From Amycolatopsis thermophila (GTDB lineage: Bacteria > Actinomycetota > Actinomycetes > Mycobacteriales > Pseudonocardiaceae), in contig NZ_JAUSUT010000001.1 of the NCBI RefSeq assembly GCF_030814215.1, positions 558,001 through 622,000 on the forward strand: a stretch of DNA of 64,000 bases. Reading direction: 5' to 3'. Position 1 is the stretch's first letter. Every line of letters starts with the position of its first letter. Position numbers and translations under genes: made by a program. Below, one piece after another: positions 15,859 through 23,916 of the stretch. The notes below the pieces were generated by a model. The model was not told where the DNA came from. It did not search any database and saw only the letters and a list, made by a program, of their open reading frames with translations.

Positions 15859-16112
15859 GGACAGGCTGGCGTTATCCGTGGGTGCGGCGGGCGACCTTCT
15901 TCGGTGATCGGCGGCGGTAGTCGGGGTTGTGGCCGGGCGTGCCGGGCAGGCGGCCTTGGTCGTCTGGGAGGACTTCGGGGGGCCCGCCCCAACTGCCATC
16001 CGCACCAGGGGATGAGTTCCCAGTCCTCGATGTCGTCCCTGAGCACTCGGCGGGCGTGGTCCTCGTTCTCGAAGTACCGCATCTCGCCGGTCTGCTTGTG
16101 CTTGGCGTTCAT
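15855..16112 (-). CDS. Small protein of mixed composition (85 aa)
   Basis: The N-terminal 40 residues (MNAKHKQTGEMRYFENEDHA... WELIPWCGWQLG) look like a real small domain; the second half is a low-complexity Arg/Pro tail. A putative LexA box lies about 90 bp upstream. It is coupled to the HTH gene downstream by a GTGA overlap. The tail could reflect a frameshift. Confidence 0.55.
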   Translation of the reverse strand: MNAKHKQTGEMRYFENEDHARRVLRDDIEDWELIPWCGWQLGRAPRSPPRRPRPPARHARPQPRLPPPITEEGRPPHPRITPACP

Positions 16113-16200
16113 GGTGGTGATCGACGCCAACCCTGCTGCCCTCCGGCGTGACTGCGCTGGTCCGGGAGCTTCCCCCTCCCGAACCAGCGCATCCCAACGG

Positions 16201-16216
16201 TAGAACACGTGTTCGA
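16201..16216. promoter_or_regulatory. LexA (SOS) box
   Basis: TAGAACACGTGTTCGA, the same half-sites as the box at 11709. It lies upstream of the 16112/15858 minus-strand gene pair. Confidence 0.7.
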
Positions 16217-16234
16217 TCGGAGCAAGTCGTCTGC

Positions 16235-16834
16235 TCACCCAAGCCGAACCGGCGGCTCGGTTCCATGACGGGACCATCGCCCGCCCTGTAGGTCCTCGAA
16301 CTCGATCTCCAGCACCAAGTCAGGCCGTATGGTGTGCATTGCCGCCTCGATCAACTGGGCAATGTCATCGACCCCGGCTGGCCTCCAATCGGAAAAGACG
16401 ACCTCTTCCTCGGGGAGCAGTACCTCACGCTCGGGAACATCGACCAATAGCAGGCCGCGACCGGGGATGAAGATGGACACCAGCTTCACGTTGAGCACAG
16501 GCTCTGGGCCGCGGTTCCTTACCGCGGGGTCTTTCGTTACGCCGGAGAGTTTCCTGACCTCGCCTTGGCGGGACACCATCTCCGGCAGGATGAAGTGAGC
16601 GTTCGCGCGCTGCCGGCGGGCTTCGTCGGCGCGGCGATGTGCGGTCTCCTGCTGTGCGGCCCACAGCGCGACCCCGGCGGCGACGAGCGCACCGCCGCCC
16701 CCTACCCACTGGCCGAGGCCTGCCCACACGTCGTGGTCGTCGATGAGGAACCATGCGATCAGCCCTCCGGCGACGGAGACGGCCGCTGGCAGGATCAGCC
16801 ACCAGGCGCGCCGCGGGCGCAGCACCTCTCTCAT
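16235..16834 (-). CDS. Two-TM protein with C-terminal beta domain (199 aa)
   Basis: Two hydrophobic helices (about residues 10-30 and 42-60) are followed by a basic linker (HRRADEARRQRANA) and a beta-rich domain ending GRWSRHGTEPPVRLG. The architecture and C-terminal RW.RHG..PPVR motif recur in the products at 49580 and 50434. The role is unknown. By analogy with phage membrane morons, superinfection exclusion or host-membrane modulation is possible. Confidence 0.8.
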   Translation of the reverse strand: MREVLRPRRAWWLILPAAVSVAGGLIAWFLIDDHDVWAGLGQWVGGGGALVAAGVALWAAQQETAHRRADEARRQRANAHFILPEMVSRQGEVRKLSGVTKDPAVRNRGPEPVLNVKLVSIFIPGRGLLLVDVPEREVLLPEEEVVFSDWRPAGVDDIAQLIEAAMHTIRPDLVLEIEFEDLQGGRWSRHGTEPPVRLG

Positions 16835-16974
16835 TCTGACCCCCAGGTGTGTCGATCTCCATCGAGCACGGTAGCTCGCATTCGTCGACTCGTGGTGCAG
16901 GTGGCCCCGCCGCAGGGGGAGTGGCGCCGGGCCATCACGTTAAGCCCGTATGTTGGAGCACGTTGTCCTTCGAT

Positions 16975-18075
16975 CTAAGGCTTTTCGGTGGGCTTCGCTG
17001 CCTTTAGCGTGTCAGCGATGCTGGAGAACAATCGGCCCACGTCGCCGACAACCGACGGGCTGCCTGGATCGTCATCGTGCTGCTCCAGGGAGGCGGCAAA
17101 TACCCGCTCGCCAAGTTGCTCTCGCATCTTCTGCTTCGAGTCATCGGGCAGTGGTGCGATGTACGCCTCGAGAGTTAGAAGTTGAATCTCAAATCGCTTA
17201 CCCCACTCCGCATTCCGTCGATGCTTCCCCGCTTCACGTGCAAGATAAGCCGCAAGGGCGGCGACAGGGATAGACAGGGCCAGGTGTGGTATTTGTGGTA
17301 CGAATGCGGATGCATTCGACGGCGGCCCGGACAGTGCTATTCCGGCCATAACCACGATGGCAACGATAAGAATGACGGTAGTCAATCGCAGCAGGTTAGC
17401 TGCCCTGTATTCTGAATGAGCGTACGCGGCGAAGTGAATCGCCAGCTGGTTGGAGCCGGTTATTCCGGCGGCTTGCTTGCTGATCTCGAGTACACGCTGC
17501 GTTTCGTCTCTCGCTCGGTTAGTATCGAGTCTCGCTAGCCGTGCTTCGATCGCGTCAGTCGCCCTATCTAGGGACCTGTTGAGTCGGTCAACTTCTCGGC
17601 GCGGTAGGTAATTCGAGAGGACATGCGCTTGGGCGACTGCGTGGGCGAGTTCTTGAAGTAGTGACCTTTGAAGTGATTCTACCTCTTCATCAATGTTTGA
17701 AAGCTCCTCCGAGGTGGTATCCTCTAGTGCTGCCAGGATCATCCGCGGCTGTTTAAGTGATCTTTCAATTCTTCGGGCGCGTCCATAAATCCTGTCGACA
17801 TCGTGGACCGCGATGGGTCGTTTCGTCTCGACAATTTGGCGCATCGCAGTCTTGATCGGATCCAAAACCTGGACGGAGATGTCGAATATTTCTCGCAGAC
17901 TTCGAAGGGTGGAGGTGGACGGTAGATAGCCTTTTTTAACGTCCTCAACCTTTTTATTCTCGTCGAGAGCAGTCCGAACTTTGGTAATGTCAGTTTCCAG
18001 GTCCTCCTGTAGCGTTGCGAGAAAGTCGACGAGGTCAAGTAGGGGACTGTGATTCTCCGCTACCTGGTCCGTCAC
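16975..18075 (-). CDS. Coiled-coil membrane protein, low GC (366 aa)
   Basis: The first 220 residues are helical and charged with several coiled-coil stretches. Two membrane helices follow (LTTVILIVAIVVMAGIAL and the second at LSIPVAALAAYL), then a conserved-looking AREAGKHRRNAEWGKRFEIQ and LEAYIAPLPDDSKQKMREQ segment. Base composition is clearly lower in GC than the neighbours and codon use includes many A/T-ending codons, which marks recent transfer. The C-terminal pattern is shared with accessory membrane proteins I have seen in other mobile DNA. Function unknown, possibly defence or exclusion. Confidence 0.85.
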   Translation of the reverse strand: MTDQVAENHSPLLDLVDFLATLQEDLETDITKVRTALDENKKVEDVKKGYLPSTSTLRSLREIFDISVQVLDPIKTAMRQIVETKRPIAVHDVDRIYGRARRIERSLKQPRMILAALEDTTSEELSNIDEEVESLQRSLLQELAHAVAQAHVLSNYLPRREVDRLNRSLDRATDAIEARLARLDTNRARDETQRVLEISKQAAGITGSNQLAIHFAAYAHSEYRAANLLRLTTVILIVAIVVMAGIALSGPPSNASAFVPQIPHLALSIPVAALAAYLAREAGKHRRNAEWGKRFEIQLLTLEAYIAPLPDDSKQKMREQLGERVFAASLEQHDDDPGSPSVVGDVGRLFSSIADTLKAAKPTEKP

Positions 18076-18170
18076 CGTTCGCCTCCGTGTCTTTTGGCAG
18101 CTTGCTTGAGTGCTACGTCGCAGTAAGTATGCGTGCCGTTACGAATGATGCCTCCGCTGGAATACGTCGG

Positions 18171-18729
18171 TCACGCGACAGCTTGGGACGTAGTGCGCCG
18201 ATCGACAGGTGCGGTGCTCACCGGACGGCGCGGACGGGTTGACCCCGTCCTCAAGGGCAAGAGGTACTGTCCGGGGCCGACCCACCTGCGGCCGACCTTC
18301 ACTGGCGCGGCGACTGGCCGCTGCCACACCTCGCGCTGCTCGGCCTTCCGCCGCGCGCGGGCGCGCCGCTCCCGCTCGTAGATGGTGTGCGCCTTCCGGC
18401 ACTCCGCGCAGGTGCAGCCCCACTTCGCGTACCGGCTGTTCGTGCCGTGGTCCGGGACGACGGCCGGTCGGGGGAACCCGTACTCGCGGGCCAGGGCGGT
18501 GCGGTCCTTGCGGTCGAGGCTGCCCCAGATGCCCCACGGTCGCCGCGGCGCAGCGCGTCTTCAGCGCAGAGCATGCGGACGGGGCAGGCGGCGCAGATGA
18601 CGCGGCACGCCGCTGCCTGCGCGCCGTTCGCTTGGATGAAGTCGAGCTCGGGGAAGATCTGGCACTTCCCCTGCGCGTGCCAGTCGGGGACCTCGCGGGG
18701 AGGCGGGGCGGTTCGGCGACGGCGGTCAT
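18171..18729 (-). pseudogene. WhiB-like iron-sulfur regulator, frameshifted twice
   Basis: Three frames joined give a WhiB protein. The core frame reads VPDWHAQGKCQIF... then ACRVICAACPVRMLCAEDALRRGDR, with the four Cys that hold a [4Fe-4S] cluster. It needs a one-base shift near 18693 to reach the start MTAVAEPPRL, and another near 18535 to reach the conserved GIWGSLDRKDR turn and the basic C-terminus (YERERRARARRKAEQRE). No start codon exists in the core frame. Either the sequence has two indel errors, or the gene is dead. WhiB homologues in phage such as TM4 gp49 interfere with host WhiB2 and exclude superinfecting phage (literature knowledge), so an intact version would matter. The first gene upstream is the 28-aa ORF at 18726-18812. 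Confidence 0.8.
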
Positions 18730-18812
18730 CGGTCCTTCCACAGCATCAGGCCGGCCGCGGCGATGAGCGCGGCGACGAGTAGGCCGGGGTCGGCGGTTCG
18801 TTCGAGGATCAC
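18726..18812 (-). CDS. Tiny single-helix membrane protein (28 aa)
   Basis: MILERTADPGLLVAALIAA begins a 28-residue protein that is essentially one membrane helix with a charged end (LMLWKDR). The GTG start overlaps the preceding stop and its stop overlaps the whiB-like ATG (CGATGA), so it is translationally coupled on both sides. Confidence 0.6.
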   Translation of the reverse strand: MILERTADPGLLVAALIAAAGLMLWKDR

Positions 18813-18934
18813 GGTGCACCGTCCGGAGGCTGGAGGTCGTAGACCGCGAACACCGGCGCGCCGGTGGCGTGGGCGGCCTGCTTCGGGCTGCGTGGAACCG
18901 ACCACCGGCGCAAGATCGTGTGCCGGTTCCTCAC
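18809..18934 (-). CDS. Small protein (41 aa)
   Basis: A basic start (MRNRHTILRRW) followed by a short beta segment (PVFAVYDLQPPDG). Start and stop both overlap neighbours by GTGA. No family recognised; the coupling supports it as a real gene. Confidence 0.6.
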   Translation of the reverse strand: MRNRHTILRRWSVPRSPKQAAHATGAPVFAVYDLQPPDGAP

Positions 18935-19344
18935 TCCTGCGGTCCTTCCTCGACGGCGTTGAGGAGCTGTTCAAGTCGGCTCGGTGTGCGGTTCGGGTCT
19001 TCGGGGAGCGGCGGCAGCACCCCGGAGAACCAGGTGCCGCAGTGGGTGCAGAACCCGGAGCCGTTGCGGTACTTGCGCCGCTCGAACGGGCCGTGGTCGG
19101 GGTGTGCGGGGCAGGCGGCGAGCCGCTGGTACTTCCGCCACGCGGCGTCCTCGGCCTCGGCGACGGTGGCGCCCTCGCCGCGCAGGAACGTGCCGGCCGG
19201 GAACGCTTCGACGAACGCGGTTCGGTAGGTGCCGTCGCCCTTGAACACCAGGCCGGAGCGGCCGCCTTGGAGGAACACGTCGGCGGGCCAGGGGTGGCGG
19301 GTGAGTTCGCCGGTGCGCTGGATCTCGCGTGCCTGGTGGGTCAC
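18931..19344 (-). CDS. Zn-ribbon hypothetical protein (137 aa)
   Basis: GTG overlaps the preceding stop. An N-terminal beta-rich segment (VFLQGGRSGLVFKGDG) is followed by C..H and a TFCTHCGTWF-like Cys pair near residue 95, and an acidic tail. A much longer frame (to 20463) exists, but this start is coupled to the gene upstream. Confidence 0.75.
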   Translation of the reverse strand: MTHQAREIQRTGELTRHPWPADVFLQGGRSGLVFKGDGTYRTAFVEAFPAGTFLRGEGATVAEAEDAAWRKYQRLAACPAHPDHGPFERRKYRNGSGFCTHCGTWFSGVLPPLPEDPNRTPSRLEQLLNAVEEGPQE

Positions 19345-20357
19345 TGCTGCGCTCCTTCCGGTCGGGGCACCTCGGTCAGGGATGTGCCGCCCTGGGGGGC
19401 GTTCTCGGCGTTGATCTGCCACCACGAGTAGGCGCGGCCGTCGCCGCCGCTCGCGGTCGTTGCGACCCATGCCTGAGGCGCGGGGAACGCCTTGCGGCAC
19501 TGGAAGACGACGCCGTTCTGGTCGCTGCGGACGGCCTCGACGTCGTCGGGCTCGGGCGAGCCGATCGGGAAGCGGCGCGGCTCGGGCGCGGGTTGTGGTT
19601 GGGAGACCCGGGAGAGCTCCTGACGAATGCGGTCCGCCTGCAGCGTGACCGCGCCGCAGGCGTCCCAGTTGTCGATGAGCGACAGCACCTCGTTGATGCC
19701 GGTCTGGAGGGCGTCGCGGTCGCGGCGTGTGGCCATGAGCTGGCTGTGGTACTCGGCCGCCTCCTGCCGGTGCTGGAGGCAGTTCGCGTGCAGCCGGTCG
19801 TTCTCGGCGCGGAGTCGAGCGGGCCCGTCGGCTGCGGCCCCCGTGGTGGCACAGCGCGGACAGGTCGGGTGGCAGTCGCCCGGCTCGCCGTCCGAATCCA
19901 TCGTGACGCGGTGCGGCTCGTCGTCTGCGGCCCCCTGCCCGGTCTCGCCGGCGAACCGCTCGTGCGGGTCGTAGGCCTTGAGCGCGGCGTCCAGCGCGTG
20001 CTGGTGGTGGGCGGTGAAGAACGCCCGCCACTGCGGCACGTCGCGCTGGAACTGGTCGTACGCCTCGTAGTAGGCCTTCCAGGCATCGCTGCGGCGGGCT
20101 TCGAGGGCAAGGGCGTGGGAGTCGTCGGCACGCGCGTCGGCATCCAGGTCTGGGGCCCCCTGCTTCCGCCAGCCGGCCCGGTCGAGCGCAGCAAACAGCC
20201 GGTTTGCCACGCCAACCGCGTGGATCGCATGGTCCTCGTCGCGGTTCTGGTAGAGGTCCACTTCGTCCAGGAGCGCGTCCGCGAGCAGGGTGACTCCCTC
20301 CCGCAACTCGGCGCCCTCGCGGGCCAGTTCTTCGCGCTGTTCGTCGTGGGTGGTCAC
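19341..20357 (-). CDS. Long helical protein with MTTHDEQR module (338 aa)
   Basis: Starts MTTHDEQREELAREGAEL; the same N-terminus and the phrase GWRKQGA.D recur in the 33327 product, so these are paralogues. The middle is helical with a CHPTCPRC Cys pair; the C-terminus has a WWQINAENAPQGG segment. It is in the middle of the minus-strand operon 18.2-23.8 kb with overlapping starts. Family unknown; possibly a DNA-interacting accessory protein, but nothing proves it. Confidence 0.8.
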   Translation of the reverse strand: MTTHDEQREELAREGAELREGVTLLADALLDEVDLYQNRDEDHAIHAVGVANRLFAALDRAGWRKQGAPDLDADARADDSHALALEARRSDAWKAYYEAYDQFQRDVPQWRAFFTAHHQHALDAALKAYDPHERFAGETGQGAADDEPHRVTMDSDGEPGDCHPTCPRCATTGAAADGPARLRAENDRLHANCLQHRQEAAEYHSQLMATRRDRDALQTGINEVLSLIDNWDACGAVTLQADRIRQELSRVSQPQPAPEPRRFPIGSPEPDDVEAVRSDQNGVVFQCRKAFPAPQAWVATTASGGDGRAYSWWQINAENAPQGGTSLTEVPRPEGAQQ

Positions 20358-20638
20358 AGGTGGGCTCCGTTCGGGTAGCAGCGGCGGCAGGTGCGGGACC
20401 AGGCGAAGTTGCGGCGGTCGGCGGGGACGCCGGACTTGCCGCACTTGGTGCGGACCTCCACACGGGTGCTGCTGTTGCGGTTCCACAGCACGGCCTGGCA
20501 TTCGACGGCGAGGTGGAGGATCGAGCGGGCGGTGAACGCTGGCACGACGGGGTAGGGCACGTCCCGGTAGGACACGTCGAGACCGTCCTCGATGCGCTCG
20601 GGCGGCTCGCGCACGACCGGCTCAGCGTGGGTGGTCAT
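20354..20638 (-). CDS. Small Cys-containing protein (94 aa)
   Basis: ATG at 20638 in a GTCATCGGGCCCCCTC context (minus strand: GAGGGGGCCCGATG). Residues VRTKCGKSGVPADRRNF and CRRCYPNG suggest a zinc-binding knuckle near the C-terminus. Overlaps the downstream gene by 4 bp. Confidence 0.75.
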   Translation of the reverse strand: MTTHAEPVVREPPERIEDGLDVSYRDVPYPVVPAFTARSILHLAVECQAVLWNRNSSTRVEVRTKCGKSGVPADRRNFAWSRTCRRCYPNGAHL

Positions 20639-20940
20639 CGGGCCCCCTCGCCAGCGCCGTCCCACCACCACTGGGCGACGCGGACGATGGCCTCCTGGTA
20701 CGGCCGGTCCAGCTCCTGGGTGCGCTTGTCGAGCTTGTCGAACAAGACGATGGACGGGTGATCGGGCCGGGTCTGGTCCCGCCAGATCGCCCACGCGTCG
20801 TGGACGTGTTCGAGGGTGGTGTTCACGCCTTCGGTGAGCACGAGGAGCGCGTAGAAGCGGATGAGGTCGGGTTCGCAGTCGTCCAGTTCGGTGGTGAGCC
20901 GGTCGATGATGCGTTGGACGTAGGTGGGTGAATCAGCCAC
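20635..20940 (-). CDS. Small helical phage protein (101 aa)
   Basis: An all-helical protein with YALLVLTEGVNTTLEHVHDAW and HPSIVLFDKLDKRTQELDRPY. The VHDAW motif with the spaced H/F pattern is one I associate with a small family common in actinophage early regions. Function unknown. Start and stop both overlap the neighbours. Confidence 0.75.
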   Translation of the reverse strand: MADSPTYVQRIIDRLTTELDDCEPDLIRFYALLVLTEGVNTTLEHVHDAWAIWRDQTRPDHPSIVLFDKLDKRTQELDRPYQEAIVRVAQWWWDGAGEGAR

Positions 20941-21655
20941 GGCGGGTCTCCTCGGTGTCGGTGGTGGCGGGCCCGGACAGGGCGGCGATGACGGCCTCGA
21001 TGTTGACCAGCTCGGGTCCGGACACCAGTTGCTCGCGCATCTCGCGGGCGCGGGCGAGCGCCTTCTCGATGCTGGCGTAGAGGTCGCGAGTCTTCGCCTG
21101 GGCCTCGTCTCGTTGGTGGCGATAATCGCGGGCCGCGAGAACGGCCCGCTCGAACCAATCGCGGGGCACCTGGTCCTGTCCGTCGGCCGGCAGACCAGCA
21201 GCGGGGATCGCGTCGGCAGCGTCGCGCAGGAGCCGGACGACGGTCGCCCGGAGGTTGCTGCCGAACGGGCGGTAGAAGCTCTCCAGCCTGTCAGCGGCGT
21301 CGCGCAGGAAGTCCGCGTCCGCCTCGTCCTTGTTGATGCCCTCAGGGCCATACGGGACGTGCGGACGGGGGACGGTGATCACGTCTCTGCACGGGGCCTG
21401 GCGGGCGGAGGCGTCAGGATGCTCGGTCAGCTTGGCCACGATCTGCCCAGCCACCTCGTCTGGCGTCCACGAGCCCTCCAGCTCGCGCAGCACCTCGGCG
21501 ACCAGGGCGCGCGAGTTCGCGGGCATCGTGGGCTGCAGCCGCAGCCGGTCGCTGAGCCGCCAGATGACGCCCTGGAGCCGCTCGATCGTCTGCTCGGGCT
21601 GCTCAGTCTTGTCGCGGTCGGGTCGGTCTTGTGGGGTGGCGGCCTCGGTGGTCAC
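20933..21655 (-). CDS. Helical protein with repeated C-terminal module (240 aa)
   Basis: Predicted helical. The final 45 residues (ARAREMREQLVSGPELVNIEAVIAALSG) closely resemble the 33327 product (EEMRSQLVNGPELNDVLRILAAL), so this is a shared module. A central segment DADFLRDAADRLESFYRPF is conserved-looking. GTG start with a 3-bp spacing to the upstream gene. No catalytic motif. Confidence 0.75.
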   Translation of the reverse strand: MTTEAATPQDRPDRDKTEQPEQTIERLQGVIWRLSDRLRLQPTMPANSRALVAEVLRELEGSWTPDEVAGQIVAKLTEHPDASARQAPCRDVITVPRPHVPYGPEGINKDEADADFLRDAADRLESFYRPFGSNLRATVVRLLRDAADAIPAAGLPADGQDQVPRDWFERAVLAARDYRHQRDEAQAKTRDLYASIEKALARAREMREQLVSGPELVNIEAVIAALSGPATTDTEETRRG

Positions 21656-21658
21656 AGG

Positions 21659-21985
21659 TCAGGCCTCCCCGAGGGCGACGGCCAGCGGCGCGGACAACGC
21701 CTTCATGCCGGTAACCATGAGGCCGGGGAAGTCGCGGCGGGCGGTCTCCACGCAGCTGGAGCACGGGGTGTGCACCATGCCGGGCCCGGTGACTCCGCCG
21801 CCGACGGACCAGCCGGGTGCGTCCGGCGCGAAGCGGTCGATGCCGCACAGGGTCGGGCCCGGAGTGCCGCGCTCGGTGCCGCGCACGAGGTGCACGAGGT
21901 CGTCGACCGGTGTGGCGTCGAAGAGGCCGCCCCAGGCGAACTGGAGCGTCGTCAGGTGCGTGATGGGCTGTTCGGCGGTGGTCAC
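21659..21985 (-). CDS. Hypothetical protein (108 aa)
   Basis: An N-terminal helical part and a Cys pair (HTPCSSCV) in the middle. GTG start. Part of the minus-strand operon; no family recognised. Confidence 0.7.
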   Translation of the reverse strand: MTTAEQPITHLTTLQFAWGGLFDATPVDDLVHLVRGTERGTPGPTLCGIDRFAPDAPGWSVGGGVTGPGMVHTPCSSCVETARRDFPGLMVTGMKALSAPLAVALGEA

Positions 21986-21988
21986 AGG

Positions 21989-22474
21989 TCATGCCTCTCC
22001 GCGCTCGGCACGGGCACGGGCGACCTCGGCTGCGTAGTCCACCGTGACCTCGACGAGCGGGCCGAAGTTGCCGTTGTCCCACTCCTCGCCGTCGTCGTCG
22101 AACGAGTCCGGGTGCACGTCGCCGTTCTGGTCCATCACCTTGACACCGGCGGGGATGGTGTCGCCGTTGAAGAACACGCGCGGCTTCCGGGCGTGGTCGT
22201 CCTGGGCGGCGCCGTCGAGGAGGTCTGCGATCTTGCGGGCCAGGGCGGCGCTGATGTCGACGCCGTTCGGGTCGTAGGCGTGGTTGATGCGGATCTCGAT
22301 CTCCGCGCCCTCACCCGCGCCCGGTTCGTGCTCGGCAAGGACGTACCAGCCCTCGGGGATGTTCTCGCTGGGCTCGTCCGGGTACGGCGTGCCGGGCTCG
22401 ACGTGGGTGGGGATGAACCGCTCGGGCAGATGCTCGCGGTCGAGGTCGGTCACGGTGGTCTCCTTGGTGGTCAT
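21989..22474 (-). CDS. Acidic hypothetical protein (161 aa)
   Basis: ATG at 22474 follows CTGGAGAACCC. Strongly acidic in the middle (HPDSFDDDGEEWD) with a mixed beta/helical character elsewhere (EGWYVLAEHEPG; EIEIRINHAYDPNGVD). No motif recognised. Confidence 0.75.
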   Translation of the reverse strand: MTTKETTVTDLDREHLPERFIPTHVEPGTPYPDEPSENIPEGWYVLAEHEPGAGEGAEIEIRINHAYDPNGVDISAALARKIADLLDGAAQDDHARKPRVFFNGDTIPAGVKVMDQNGDVHPDSFDDDGEEWDNGNFGPLVEVTVDYAAEVARARAERGEA

Positions 22475-22505
22475 GGGTTCTCCAGGAGTGGGGTTCGGCG
22501 AAGGG

Positions 22506-22725
22506 TCAGAAGAGGGTGAGCGGTTCGGGTTCGGCGGCGGCCTCGGTGAGTTCACCGCGTTGGGCGAGGAGCAAGTCCCACATGACGATCCGGCCGCCCT
22601 TCGGGGTGGGGAACCAGAAGTGGCCGTACTCGCTGCGGTACCAGGTGTGGCCGGTGCGGTCGCTGACGGCGCGGACATGTTTGGGGGGGTGGGTCGCCGG
22701 CGGTCCAGGTGCGGGGCGCTGTCAT
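22506..22725 (-). pseudogene. Small phage protein, frameshifted at a G7 run
   Basis: From the ATG at 22725 the frame gives MTAPRTWTAGDPPPQTC..., which is junk beyond residue 14. One base fewer in the G7 run at 22683-22689 (minus strand C7) would join it to KHVRAVSDRTGHTWYR...GHFWFPTPKGGRIVMWDLLL, an intact-looking 72-residue protein. So the gene is either phase-variable or affected by a homopolymer sequencing error. Start overlaps the neighbouring stop by ATGA. Confidence 0.75.
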
Positions 22726-23201
22726 GGGATGCGCACTCCGCGGTGGGCGAGGGACGTCACGAGGTCGGTGAGCGGGATGGTGGCGTGGTTGCCGCGGCGG
22801 CCGGAGCTGGTGCGTGTCCAGTCGACGGTGATGCCGGGCATGGCGCGGCCGTTGTCGTCGCGGGGGATCCAGCCGTGGATGCGCCAGGTGAGGCCGTCCC
22901 GGTCGGTGGTGGCGTGGAAGCACACGTCGGAGGGGCGGCGTTCGACGTGAATGGTGGTGACGTCGAGCGCGCGGCACCAGCGGACGAATTCCGCGGTGTC
23001 GGGCGGGAAGAGCCCGAGTTCCGGCAGGACGGGTCGGGTGTAGTCCTCGGTCTTGGGGTCCCAGCGTTTCGCGCCGGGCTGGGCGGGCTTGATGTGTGTG
23101 GTGCGGAGCTGGAGGTGGTGTTCGCGCGCGACCGCGTCGAGGGTGGCCATGGCGTGCATGACCTCGGTGGTGTGCGTGTCCAGCAGGGCGGTAGTCGTCA
23201 T
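22722..23201 (-). CDS. Hypothetical protein (159 aa)
   Basis: An alpha/beta protein with LFPPDTAEFVRWCRALDVTT and a final strand HATIPLTDLVTSLAHRG. Start at ATG 23201. Stop overlaps the following frameshifted gene's start. No family recognised. Confidence 0.75.
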   Translation of the reverse strand: MTTTALLDTHTTEVMHAMATLDAVAREHHLQLRTTHIKPAQPGAKRWDPKTEDYTRPVLPELGLFPPDTAEFVRWCRALDVTTIHVERRPSDVCFHATTDRDGLTWRIHGWIPRDDNGRAMPGITVDWTRTSSGRRGNHATIPLTDLVTSLAHRGVRIP

Positions 23202-23530
23202 GCGGGTCGGGCCTCCGGCGTGATGGCGGGTTGGGTGAAGGCGGAGCGGGGGTTGCGGACGAGTTCGAGCGCGCGCCGCAGCGGGACGAAATGGTCGCGA
23301 GCTTCGACCCAGGGGGCGCTGGCGATCCGGACGATGGGCTGGCCGCTGGTGGCGGTGATGAACAGGTGGCGCTTGTACTGGGGTTCGGGCCACTGCCGTG
23401 GTGACACCCACCCCGGTGTCGGCAGTGTTTCGGTCCAGCGCACGGTGTTGCCGTCGAGGACGGTCCAGGCGTCGGTGTTGGCGGCGGCGCGGAGCGCGGT
23501 GTGGAACTCGTCGCGGATGCGGGACGGCAT
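23198..23530 (-). CDS. Hypothetical protein (110 aa)
   Basis: Start ATG at 23530 with GGGAGAGACC. Mixed alpha/beta, with a helix at the end (LRRALELVRNPRSAF). Followed by an overlapping gene; preceded by a GC hairpin at 23553-23575. Confidence 0.75.
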   Translation of the reverse strand: MPSRIRDEFHTALRAAANTDAWTVLDGNTVRWTETLPTPGWVSPRQWPEPQYKRHLFITATSGQPIVRIASAPWVEARDHFVPLRRALELVRNPRSAFTQPAITPEARPA

Positions 23531-23552
23531 GGTCTCTCCCCCAGGATCTGGA

Positions 23553-23575
23553 GCCCCCGGCTGGGTGCCGGGGGC
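23553..23575 (-). terminator. Intergenic GC hairpin
   Basis: GCCCCCGGC-TGGGT-GCCGGGGGC lies between the 23587 gene and the downstream operon. No T tract. Confidence 0.4.
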
Positions 23576-23586
23576 GGGCTGCTGGT

Positions 23587-23790
23587 TCAGCAGCCGTGGA
23601 ACACGGTCAGCTCGGTTCCCCAGGGGAACGAGAGCGCCCGGACGGCGCCGTCGTGGGCGCGGACGGCCACCACGCGCTCCACCTGGTCGCCGAGGTAGAG
23701 GGTGGAGAAGTGCTCCACCACCCCTTCGTCGAGCTGCATGCCGATCAGCAGCGACTGGACGGGGACCTCGGTGGTGGTGATGGTGGCCAT
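23587..23790 (-). CDS. Small beta-rich protein (67 aa)
   Basis: ATG at 23790 after AAAGGAGGCCCCC, a strong ribosome site. Predicted mostly beta (LLIGMQLDEGVV, QVERVVAVRAHDG). First gene of the long minus-strand operon, directly downstream of the TTGCGT-17-TAAGGT promoter. Confidence 0.8.
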   Translation of the reverse strand: MATITTTEVPVQSLLIGMQLDEGVVEHFSTLYLGDQVERVVAVRAHDGAVRALSFPWGTELTVFHGC

Positions 23791-23829
23791 GGGGGCCTCC
23801 TTTGTGGTTGGGGTGGTTGGATACCTCGA

Positions 23830-23858
23830 ACCTTACACAAGTTGCGCAACTGACGCAA
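23830..23858 (-). promoter_or_regulatory. Promoter with GTTGCGCAAC operator
   Basis: TTGCGT (23853-23858) and TAAGGT (23830-23835) lie 17 bp apart on the minus strand, with the palindrome GTTGCGCAAC at 23841-23850 in the spacer. It drives the operon 23.8 to 18.2 kb. Confidence 0.8.
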
Positions 23859-23916
23859 CAGTTCAAGCCCCCACCGTGCTCCAGAGCACCTCAAACCGGG
23901 TCCCGAAGCGTCACCG

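Noticed and set aside
18171-18729. Programmed ribosomal frameshifting in the whiB-like gene
   Set aside because: No slippery sequence or downstream structure is evident and two shifts would be needed; indels are simpler.
18931-20463. 510-codon reading of the 18931 gene
   Set aside because: It would cover the 19341 gene in another frame; the shorter GTG start coupled at 19344 fits the operon.
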